From contig JABITU010000043.1 of assembly GCA_018668195.1 (NCBI GenBank), positions 1 to 14,708 of the forward strand: 14,708 nucleotides of DNA. Reading direction: 5' to 3'. This document shows positions 1-5,796 of the stretch, piece after piece. Each line of letters opens with the position of its first letter. Position 1 is the stretch's first letter. A model generated the notes under the pieces. The model did no database searches. It was not told where the DNA came from and was given only the letters and a program-made list of their open reading frames with translations. Position numbers and translations under genes: made by a program. Source of the stretch: Tateyamaria sp. (GTDB lineage: Bacteria; Pseudomonadota; Alphaproteobacteria; Rhodobacterales; Rhodobacteraceae).

Positions 1-2
1 AC

Positions 3-359
3 CCCGCTGTTGCCTTTGACGATTTCACTATGGATCATACCCTCTGGCAGGATCACATTTGGCCTGTCTTGGCCACACGCATCCCACAATTTGAAGCGAT
101 CAGGGTGACACATGAATGGGCGGGGCACTATTCAATGAATACGTTTGATCAGAATGCGATCATGGGGCCTCATACCGAAGTTGAAAATTTTATCTTTCTG
201 AATGGGTTTTCTGGCCACGGCTTGCAACAATCGCCAGCGATGGGGCGCGGCACTGCCGAATGGTTGACCTATGGCGAATATCGCAGCTTGGACCTAAGCC
301 CATTTCACTTTGCGCGTATTGCTGAAAACCGCCCCGTCATTGAAAAAGCTGTCATCTGA
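3..359 (+). CDS. FAD-dependent oxidoreductase, FOXRED1-like (DAO family), C-terminal part
   Basis: Only the last 118 residues are in the window. The frame is open to the left edge, so the start is outside. The visible part is the C-terminal end of a DAO-type flavoprotein. It contains WAGHYSMNTFDQNAIMGPH, then FLNGFSGHGLQQSP and the tail LDLSPFHFARI, which closely resembles the FAD-closing end of FOXRED1-like proteins and bacterial glycine/sarcosine-type oxidases. The GFSGHG-x-Q-x-P segment normally lies over the flavin. Known family members oxidise amines or amino acids and pass electrons to oxygen or a carrier. The N-terminal Rossmann motif and substrate-specific residues cannot be seen, so the substrate is open. 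The next gene starts 19 bp later with a good ribosome site, which suggests co-transcription with the dehydrogenase and M19 genes. Confidence 0.9.
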   Translation, partial: PAVAFDDFTMDHTLWQDHIWPVLATRIPQFEAIRVTHEWAGHYSMNTFDQNAIMGPHTEVENFIFLNGFSGHGLQQSPAMGRGTAEWLTYGEYRSLDLSPFHFARIAENRPVIEKAVI

Positions 360-378
360 GCCGAAAGGAGACACAAAC

Positions 379-1209
379 ATGAAAAAACTGGTTTTAACGG
401 GGGCAGCGGGAAATCTGGGGTCCCGGTTGCGCGCGCCTCTGGCAACTATGTGCGATGAACTGCTCTCGACCGATATTGTGGATAGCATTGGTGATCTGGC
501 AGAAAACGAAAGCTATGTGCCGGCGGACCTCGCTGATATGACTGCAATCAGCCCATTGCTGGAAGGGGCCGATATGGTGATCCACTTCGGAGCTCTGGTG
601 GATGAAGTCCCCTTTGAGGATATGCTTGGTCCAAATTTCATTGGGGCCTATAATATTTGGGAGGCCGCGCACCAACATGGGCTGCGCCGCGTGGTTTATG
701 CGTCATCAATCCACGCCGTTGGGATGTATCCGAAAAACGAAGCCATTGGCATTGACGTTCCTCACCGTCCCGACACGTTCTACGGCCTTGCCAAATGCTT
801 TGCCGAGGATCTGGGCCGGATGTATTGGGAAAAGCGCGGGCTAGAGGCCGTCTGCCTGCGCATCCTGTCTTGCGCGCCCGTCACAAACCCGCGCGCTGTG
901 AGCAGCTGGTTGAGTTTCGACGACATGATCCAGTTGGTTGAGAAATCCATAACCACCCCGATCACAGGATTTTCAATTATCTATGGCGTGTCAGACAATG
1001 ATCGCGTGCCGGTCGACAATACAGCTGCGCGGCATCTGGGCTTTCGACCCAAGGACAATGCGGAACAGTTTGCTAATGAGATTTATGCCAAATTTGGCAG
1101 TCTCGATCCGCAGGATCCGTCGAACTATCGTCATGGTGGTCCTTTTGCAGGCATCGCGCTGGGACAAAGCGCAATGGGCCTTTTTAACTTCGACGAGAAA
1201 GACGACTGA
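379..1209 (+). CDS. NAD-dependent SDR, uronate dehydrogenase-like
   Basis: This is a 276-residue extended-SDR (epimerase/dehydratase superfamily) protein. The start is ATG 379 behind AAAGGAGA (364-371). The open frame runs further upstream to 310, but that part overlaps the previous gene and has no ribosome site. Visible motifs are the nucleotide loop G8-A-A-G11-N-L-G14, the DLAD pair at 50-53, the active-site serines of YASS (107-110) and the catalytic pair Y135-x3-K139 in YGLAKC. Overall order and length match uronate dehydrogenase (D-galacturonate/D-glucuronate to lactone, NAD+-linked), including HLG/HFG near 69 and the R-SC-P stretch near 161-167. However, positions that hold the sugar acid in the Agrobacterium enzyme look different (SSNH becomes SSIH; GGISVE becomes GALVDE). 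I therefore call the fold with confidence and the substrate with little. It ends 3 bp before the M19 gene. Confidence 0.88.
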   Translation: MKKLVLTGAAGNLGSRLRAPLATMCDELLSTDIVDSIGDLAENESYVPADLADMTAISPLLEGADMVIHFGALVDEVPFEDMLGPNFIGAYNIWEAAHQHGLRRVVYASSIHAVGMYPKNEAIGIDVPHRPDTFYGLAKCFAEDLGRMYWEKRGLEAVCLRILSCAPVTNPRAVSSWLSFDDMIQLVEKSITTPITGFSIIYGVSDNDRVPVDNTAARHLGFRPKDNAEQFANEIYAKFGSLDPQDPSNYRHGGPFAGIALGQSAMGLFNFDEKDD

Positions 1210-1212
1210 GCC

Positions 1213-2187
1213 ATGCGCATCGACAATCTTCAATATTGCAATTGGTCTGAAAAGGTATTCCGCCAAATGCGCGAGGGGCGCATTGATGCTGTCCATGTTA
1301 CCATTTCCTATCACGAGAACTTTCGCGAGGCGGTTCTGAACTTTGAGCAGTGGAACTGTTGGTTTGAACAGTACCCGGATCTGATCATGAAGGGGCAGTG
1401 GGCCGAGGATGTCGACCGCGCGCGCGCAACCGGACGCACGGCAATCTTTTTCGGTTTTCAAAACCCAAGCCCGATCGAAGACGATATTGGACTGGTCGAA
1501 ATCGTGCACACGCTCGGCGCGCGTTTCATGCAGTTGACATATAACAATCAGTCACTGCTTGCGACAGGCTGCTACGAGGCCGAAGACAGTGGTATCACCC
1601 GCATGGGCAAACAGGTGATCAAAGAAATGAATCGGGTGGGTCTTGTGGTCGACATGAGCCACTCGGCCGATCGCTCGACGATTGAGGCCGCGGATCTGTC
1701 GCAACGCCCAATCGCCATAACCCATGCGAACCCGTATGTTTGGCAACCTGCTCTGCGCAACAAGAAAAACGATGTGATCCGTGCCGTCACCGAAAATGGG
1801 GGTATGTTTGGTTTTTCTCTCTATCCGCATCACCTGAAGGGCAAAACCGATTGCACATTGCAGGACTTTTGCGAAATGATCGCCCGCACCGCAGAAACCT
1901 TTGGCGCCGAGCATCTAGGGATCGGATCTGACCTGTGCCAAGATCAACCTGATAGCATCGTGGAGTGGATGCGCGTGGGTCGGTGGTCCAAGGAGATCGA
2001 CTATGGCGAAGGATCTGCCGCAGCCCCTGGCTTCCCGCCCATGCCTGATTGGTTCAGGGATAATCGCGATTTCGCCAACATCGAGAACGGTTTGCGCGCG
2101 ACTGGCCTGAATGCGGACGAGGTTGCCGGAATCATGGGCGGCAACTGGTATCGCTTTTATGCAGAGAATTTTGTGCCTCAGCCTTAG
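1213..2187 (+). CDS. M19 (membrane/renal dipeptidase) family protein, variant metal site
   Basis: This 324-residue TIM-barrel amidohydrolase is of the M19 family and has no signal peptide. It starts 3 bp after the preceding stop, so translation is probably coupled; no strong ribosome site is seen. Family landmarks are TLGARFMQLTYNNQS (100-114), VDMSH with His150, ITHANP with His171 and GIGSD with Asp240, and the C-terminal GGNWYRFY helix. Two landmarks are missing. The N-terminal D-x-H-x-D metal ligands are replaced by the IDNLQYCNW stretch. The bridging glutamate of the usual EGG motif is Gln83 in FGFQNPSP. From memory, an M19 protein with the same FQN and similar N-terminus sits beside the dimethylglycine demethylase genes of Pseudomonas aeruginosa. 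This may therefore be a subfamily of methylamine catabolism rather than a true dipeptidase. Function is unassigned. Confidence 0.85.
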   Translation: MRIDNLQYCNWSEKVFRQMREGRIDAVHVTISYHENFREAVLNFEQWNCWFEQYPDLIMKGQWAEDVDRARATGRTAIFFGFQNPSPIEDDIGLVEIVHTLGARFMQLTYNNQSLLATGCYEAEDSGITRMGKQVIKEMNRVGLVVDMSHSADRSTIEAADLSQRPIAITHANPYVWQPALRNKKNDVIRAVTENGGMFGFSLYPHHLKGKTDCTLQDFCEMIARTAETFGAEHLGIGSDLCQDQPDSIVEWMRVGRWSKEIDYGEGSAAAPGFPPMPDWFRDNRDFANIENGLRATGLNADEVAGIMGGNWYRFYAENFVPQP

Positions 2188-2220
2188 GAGCATGTCGCAA
2201 ACAAGACGGACAAGGTAGGC

Positions 2221-2264
2221 AGCGCCGTTTTCCTTGCGTTTAGAATGACAAGGAAAGTGGCGTT
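2221..2264 (+). promoter_or_regulatory. 16-bp stem-loop covering the ribosome site of the next gene
   Basis: Bases 2221-2236 pair with 2249-2264 without interruption (13 Watson-Crick and 3 G-U pairs in RNA), leaving a 12-base loop (2237-2248). The 3' arm contains the Shine-Dalgarno AAGGAAAG (2250-2257), and the stem ends on the base before ATG 2265. In mRNA this fold would hide the ribosome site. No T-run follows, so it does not look like an intrinsic terminator. Control of translation by unfolding (temperature, sRNA or protein) is inference. Confidence 0.7.
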
Positions 2265-3209
2265 ATGAAAATTGGATTTATCGGCCTTGGAAATGTGGGG
2301 GGCAAGCTGTCTGGCAGTCTCTTGCGCAACGGTCACGACGTGGCGGCGCACGATCTGAATGCAGAGTTCGTCGCGCAAAAGGTGGCGGCTGGGGCGCGTG
2401 ATGGCAAAAGCCCTGCGGCACTCATGAAAAGTTGTGATGCGGTGATCACCTGCCTGCCCAGCCCTGCGGCGTCGGCCGCTGTCATGGCTGAAATGCTGCC
2501 TTATGTGGGCCCCGGCAAGATCTGGATGGAAATGTCGACCACGGACGAAGCCGAGGTCAAGCGCATCGGCGCCCAAGTGATCGCCGCCGGTGGCGAAGCG
2601 GTGGATTGCCCCGTCTCGGGCGGGTGCCACAGGGCCGACACGGGCAATATCAGCATTTTTGCGGGCTGTGATCGCGCAACCTTTGAACGTATTTTGCCGG
2701 TGCTGACAACAATGGGACGGCGGGTGCTGCACACAGGCGCGCTTGGTTCTGCGTCGGTGCTCAAGGTGCTGACGAATTTTCTGGCCACTGCCAATCTGGT
2801 CAGCGTGGCTGAGGCGCTGACCGTTGCCAAGGGCGCAGGGATGGATTTGGGCGTCGCCTACGAGGCGATGGCCATCAGCTCGGGAACATCTTTTGTGCAC
2901 GAGACCGAAGGGCAGGTGATCCTGAACGGCAGCCGCGATATTTCTTTCACTATGGACCTTGTGGCCAAGGATATTGGCCTGTTTCAGGACGTGGCTGACC
3001 GGGCCGGTGTCCCGCTGGAACTGAACCCGCTGTTGATCGATATTTTCAAAGATGGGATCGCGCGCTTTGGTCCGCGCGAGTTGTCGCCAAACATCATCAA
3101 AAGGCTCGAGGTAGCGACCGGGCTGGATGTAACGGCACCTGGCTTTCCTGCTGAAATGGTCGATGATGAACCCGAAGATCAAGGCGCCGAAGTCCTTGTG
3201 CGAAGGTAG
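2265..3209 (+). CDS. NAD(P)-dependent beta-hydroxyacid dehydrogenase (3-hydroxyisobutyrate dehydrogenase family)
   Basis: This 314-residue cytosolic dehydrogenase begins directly with its Rossmann strand, MKIGFIGLGNVGG. The nucleotide loop is G7-L-G9-N-V-G12, which fixes the start. Substrate-loop DCPVSGG (114-120) and catalytic GSASVLKVLTN (Lys167, Asn171) are both present, followed by the all-helical domain with DLVAKDIGLF (231-240). These are the four conserved blocks of the 3-hydroxyisobutyrate / tartronate semialdehyde / 6-phosphogluconate-related family. Members reduce or oxidise small 3-hydroxy acids; which one cannot be read from sequence alone. Acidic residues after the second strand (HDLN, 29-32) favour NAD(H). 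The last ~25 residues are acidic and poorly conserved-looking. The gene follows the M19 gene by 77 bp and its ribosome site lies inside the stem at 2221-2264, so it may be regulated separately. Confidence 0.9.
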   Translation: MKIGFIGLGNVGGKLSGSLLRNGHDVAAHDLNAEFVAQKVAAGARDGKSPAALMKSCDAVITCLPSPAASAAVMAEMLPYVGPGKIWMEMSTTDEAEVKRIGAQVIAAGGEAVDCPVSGGCHRADTGNISIFAGCDRATFERILPVLTTMGRRVLHTGALGSASVLKVLTNFLATANLVSVAEALTVAKGAGMDLGVAYEAMAISSGTSFVHETEGQVILNGSRDISFTMDLVAKDIGLFQDVADRAGVPLELNPLLIDIFKDGIARFGPRELSPNIIKRLEVATGLDVTAPGFPAEMVDDEPEDQGAEVLVRR

Positions 3210-3261
3210 CCGTATTCGCTGCCCCTTGTGAGCCGTTGCCGGGCAGGTTACGAGCGGGGTT

Positions 3262-3756
3262 ATGTTTAACGAACCAGATTCCGATCCTGAGATCCTTGCT
3301 TCCGTCAAAGCCTCGGCCGGGCGGCGTTTCCTAGGCCTTGGGTCGTTGTACATTCTGTCTTTGATGGTTATTTATGTGGCCATAACAAACCCGCCCGAGC
3401 TAGGCTGGCAAGTGTTCTTGTTTGCGCTTGGGGGTGGATCGCTGTGGATTTCCGAGATGATGCGCCGCGCGACCAGTCACCGTCTTGAACTGACGCTTGA
3501 AGAATTGCGCGACTCCTCTGGCGTTGTGTTGGCGCGCATCGACGAGATCGCTTCGCTTGACCGTGGAACGTTCGCCTTTAAGCCGTCCAACGGTTTTCTG
3601 CTGCGCCTGTCACGCAAAGGCACGCGCGTTTGGCGACCGGGTTTGTGGTGGCAATTGGGGTCTCGGATTGGCGTTGGTGGCATGACACCCGGCCCTCAGA
3701 CAAAGTTCATGGCCGAGATGATTTCAGCCATGATTGCCGAGCGCGAGGCGGGCTGA
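3262..3756 (+). CDS. Small membrane protein of unknown function, two N-terminal helices
   Basis: I do not recognise a named family. The 164 residues begin with a short acidic segment. Two hydrophobic helices follow (about 24-42, LGLGSLYILSLMVIYVAI, and about 48-65, GWQVFLFALGGGSLWIS). A soluble tail of roughly 100 residues comes next, with alternating polar/hydrophobic strands (LELTLEELRDSSGVV, GFLLRLSRKGTRVW) and an amphipathic last helix. Two helices followed by a beta-rich domain is a layout shared with bacterial PH-like membrane proteins, but this is only a shape argument. Such small proteins are common hypotheticals in Rhodobacteraceae. The ribosome site is weak (GAGCGGGG, 3252-3259). 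It is 52 bp after the dehydrogenase gene and may end that transcript. Confidence 0.75.
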   Translation: MFNEPDSDPEILASVKASAGRRFLGLGSLYILSLMVIYVAITNPPELGWQVFLFALGGGSLWISEMMRRATSHRLELTLEELRDSSGVVLARIDEIASLDRGTFAFKPSNGFLLRLSRKGTRVWRPGLWWQLGSRIGVGGMTPGPQTKFMAEMISAMIAEREAG

Positions 3757-3763
3757 TCAGCCC
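3750..3763. repeat. 14-bp perfect palindrome over a stop codon
   Basis: GGGCTGATCAGCCC reads the same on both strands. It includes the TGA stop (3754-3756) of the small membrane protein. It could form a short hairpin (5-bp stem, GATC loop) without a T-run, or be a protein-binding site. No other copy was noticed in the window. Confidence 0.6.
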
Positions 3764-3791
3764 CGGGCGCTGCCCATGGTGCCGCTTTGCT

Positions 3792-3820
3792 TTGTAAGCG
3801 CGCTATCAGCAGCACAAAAT
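3792..3820 (+). promoter_or_regulatory. Candidate sigma-70-type promoter for the glutamate dehydrogenase gene
   Basis: TTGTAA (3792-3797) and CAAAAT (3815-3820) are separated by 17 bp; each matches the consensus at 4 of 6 positions. It would start transcripts near 3827, leaving a leader of about 108 bases. Alphaproteobacterial promoters are weakly conserved, so this is tentative. Confidence 0.25.
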
Positions 3821-3842
3821 ACCCATAGAAAAGTTTCCAAAC

Positions 3843-3870
3843 TGCCTAAAAAACTGGCATTTTTTTTAGG
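3843..3870 (+). terminator. A/T-rich inverted repeat with T8 run: weak terminator or operator
   Basis: CCTAAAAAA (3845-3853) is repeated inverted as TTTTTTAGG (3862-3870). Overlapping it, TGCC (3843-3846) pairs with GGCA (3856-3859) and is followed directly by eight T (3860-3867). The second reading is a small intrinsic terminator for the membrane-protein gene; the first is a possible operator in front of the glutamate dehydrogenase gene. The GC stem is only 4 bp, so termination would be inefficient. Confidence 0.35.
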
Positions 3871-3934
3871 GACGCGTCATAGGTTCTCGTGCAGACTGTA
3901 CTGATCCAGTCGCGCCGGACAAAGGAGTTACCGG

Positions 3935-5365
3935 ATGAGCAGACCAAATGAGCCCAGTTTCCGTGAAAGCGTCGATATGATGTTCAACCGTGCGGTTGCG
4001 CTCATGGATTTGCCGCCCGGTCTGGAAGAGAAGATACGGGTCTGCAATGCCACCTACACTGTCCGTTTTGGCGTGCGGCTGCGTGGTCAGATCCAAACCT
4101 TTACCGGCTACCGGTCGGTGCACTCAGAACACATGGAACCGGTCAAGGGCGGCATTCGCTTTTCTCTGGGTGTCAATCAGGACGAGGTCGAGGCGCTGGC
4201 CGCGCTGATGACATATAAATGTGCGCTGGTCGAAGCACCTTTTGGCGGTTCAAAGGGGGGGCTGCACATTGACCCTCGCGACTATGACGAACAAGAGTTG
4301 GAACTGATAACGCGACGATTTGCTTATGAGCTGATCAAGCGTGATATGATTAATCCAGCACAGAACGTACCCGCGCCCGACATGGGCACCGGCGAGCGCG
4401 AGATGGCGTGGATCGCCGATCAGTACAAACGAATGAACACCACTGACATCAATGGTGTCGCCTGTGTAACCGGCAAGCCCATTAATGCGGGCGGTATTCA
4501 AGGTCGGACGGAAGCAACGGGCCGTGGTGTTCAATATGCGTTACGGGAATTTTTCAGAGATACTCAGGGTGTGCAAAAAGCGGGTCTTTCAGGCACACTT
4601 GATGGCAAATCCGTCGTGGTGCAGGGCCTTGGCAACGTGGGATATCATGCAGCGAGGTTCTTGCGTGACGAGGACGGGTGCAGGATCGTTGGCATCATTG
4701 AACGCGACGGTGCGTTGACAGACCCCAATGGCTTGGACGTCGAGGCTGTGCGCGAATGGATTGCCAGTCATGGTGGTGTTTCTGGTTTCGCTGAGGCAAG
4801 TTATACTGAAGATGGCGCCGCTGTGCTCGAGGAAAACTGCGACATCTTGATCCCTGCCGCCTTGGAAGGTGTCATCCATCTGGGCAACGCCGCACGCATC
4901 AGGGCACCGTTGATCGTTGAGGCTGCAAATGGGCCTGTAACGGCTGGCGCTGACAATATCCTGCGCGACAAGGGCACAGTCATTATACCCGATATGTACG
5001 CGAATGCCGGGGGCGTCACCGTATCCTATTTCGAATGGGTCAAGAACCTGAGCCACATCCGCTTTGGGCGGATGCAGCGCCGTCAGGAAGAGGCGCGGCA
5101 CCAATTGGTTGTCGATGAACTGGAACGCCTGAGCCACCATTTGGGCGACAAGTGGAGTATGACGCCAGACTTCAAGGACAAATACTTGCGCGGTGCGGGT
5201 GAACTGGAGTTGGTTCGCTCGGGGCTCGATGATACGATGCGTGCCGCCTATCAGGCCATGGCAACGGTTTGGCATGAACGCGATGACGTGGATGACCTGC
5301 GCACGGCGGCTTATCTTGTGGCCATCGGCAAAGTCGCTAACAGCTACCGCGCCAAGGGGCTGTAA
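3935..5365 (+). CDS. gdhA: Glu/Leu/Phe/Val dehydrogenase, probably glutamate dehydrogenase
   Basis: This 476-residue protein catalyses NAD(P)-linked oxidative deamination of glutamate to 2-oxoglutarate and ammonium, or the reverse, as a cytosolic oligomer. The N-terminal substrate domain contains PVKGGIRF (69-76), the active-site signature APFGGSKGG with Lys107, and APDMGTGE with catalytic Asp148. The C-terminal Rossmann domain has VVQGLGNVG (228-236, GxGxxG) and ends its second strand in Glu256, which favours NAD+ over NADP+. ANAGGVTVSYFEW (356-368) is the usual inter-domain hinge. The start ATG 3935 follows AAAGGAG (3921-3927). Length is slightly above the ~450-residue norm because of the C-terminal helices. 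Other amino acids (Leu, Phe, Val) are handled by relatives, but they are shorter; glutamate is most likely. It stands alone, with leaders on both sides, upstream of the sarcosine oxidase operon. Confidence 0.93.
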   Translation: MSRPNEPSFRESVDMMFNRAVALMDLPPGLEEKIRVCNATYTVRFGVRLRGQIQTFTGYRSVHSEHMEPVKGGIRFSLGVNQDEVEALAALMTYKCALVEAPFGGSKGGLHIDPRDYDEQELELITRRFAYELIKRDMINPAQNVPAPDMGTGEREMAWIADQYKRMNTTDINGVACVTGKPINAGGIQGRTEATGRGVQYALREFFRDTQGVQKAGLSGTLDGKSVVVQGLGNVGYHAARFLRDEDGCRIVGIIERDGALTDPNGLDVEAVREWIASHGGVSGFAEASYTEDGAAVLEENCDILIPAALEGVIHLGNAARIRAPLIVEAANGPVTAGADNILRDKGTVIIPDMYANAGGVTVSYFEWVKNLSHIRFGRMQRRQEEARHQLVVDELERLSHHLGDKWSMTPDFKDKYLRGAGELELVRSGLDDTMRAAYQAMATVWHERDDVDDLRTAAYLVAIGKVANSYRAKGL

Positions 5366-5376
5366 CTTGCCACAAG

Positions 5377-5398
5377 GGGCCGGGCCTGTGTTCGGCCC
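5377..5398 (+). terminator. GC-rich hairpin 3' of glutamate dehydrogenase gene
   Basis: GGGCCG (5377-5382) pairs with CGGCCC (5393-5398), 12 bp after the stop codon; an alternative register pairs 5382-5386 with 5394-5398. There is no T-run behind it, so it is a 3'-end or stability hairpin rather than a classical intrinsic terminator. Confidence 0.4.
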
Positions 5399-5425
5399 TC
5401 ATGCATCGGAGCATCGTTTGATATG

Positions 5426-5467
5426 CTATCTTTGGCGCAGCATTTGAACCGGCTGGGCCAAAGATAG
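5426..5467. repeat. Long imperfect inverted repeat / stem-loop
   Basis: CTATCTTTGGC (5426-5436) is perfectly inverted as GCCAAAGATAG (5457-5467). After one G-G mismatch (5437/5456) the stem continues with CAGC/GCTG (5438-5441 with 5452-5455), giving 15 pairs and a 10-base loop. No T-run flanks it on either strand. It could stabilise the gdh mRNA 3' end, be part of a small RNA, or be a binding site. Confidence 0.65.
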
Positions 5468-5616
5468 GTGGCCATACCCGACAGAAATGGAATTTGCTTG
5501 CAGCCCAAGATCAAGATGAAAGGCGATTGAAACCTGATTTCTTGCGGGTGTGCGGCTCTGGTCACATCGAGGTGCGTGCAGCATAGGAATTTACTTAGCG
5601 TAAGAGCAATCAGTGA

Positions 5617-5687
5617 TTTGATCAAACGCAATCGCTTGTGTGAGCTGAGAATCATTCCTGCGGTCAGCCTTTTGATAGCGGATCAAT
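5617..5687. promoter_or_regulatory. Two TTGAT/ATCAA dyads upstream of soxB, possible operators
   Basis: TTTGATCAAA (5617-5626) is a perfect 10-bp palindrome. About 55 bp on, TTGAT (5672-5676) and ATCAA (5682-5686) form the same dyad with a 5-bp spacer. Two related dyads about 110-180 bp before soxB fit an operator pair for a transcription factor. The regulator is unknown and none is encoded in the window. Confidence 0.35.
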
Positions 5688-5796
5688 CGACCCAGACCAA
5701 AAAGTAGGAAAGAATCCGCATGTGTCCTCTTGCTACATCATCGACAGATGGTGATGGTGTTGCGGGGTATACATCCCATAACGGTGCGGAGGTGCT

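Larger units (their letters stand above)
5366..5796. other. 431-bp intergenic region without a convincing gene
   Basis: No frame here shows protein-like conservation. A 103-codon open frame on the - strand (5344-5655) is low-complexity in codon choice and matches nothing I know. The region is more A/T-rich than its flanks, especially 5580-5720. It holds a GC-rich stem just after the gdh stop, a larger stem-loop at 5426-5467, two TTGAT/ATCAA sites, and a 31-codon frame with a well-placed ribosome site (5720-5815) that overlaps the soxB start. It presumably contains the control region of soxBDAG. Confidence 0.6.

Noticed and set aside
2192..2218. 8-codon frame (MSQTRRTR) just before the stem at 2221, considered as an attenuation leader
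   Set aside because: AGGAG is only one base from the ATG, so initiation would be poor; there is no codon run matching the downstream gene's function and no terminator.
2184..3353. 389-codon open frame on the - strand opposite the beta-hydroxyacid dehydrogenase
   Set aside because: The product is rich in His, Arg and Gln without recognisable motifs, and it covers a clear + strand gene.
5344..5655. 103-codon open frame on the - strand in the gene-free stretch
   Set aside because: No ribosome site or family resemblance; it runs over the end of gdh and both hairpins there.
5468..5796. Glycine or folate riboswitch upstream of soxB
   Set aside because: I looked for aptamer-like conserved helices and purine-rich cores and saw none; a covariance-model search would settle it.
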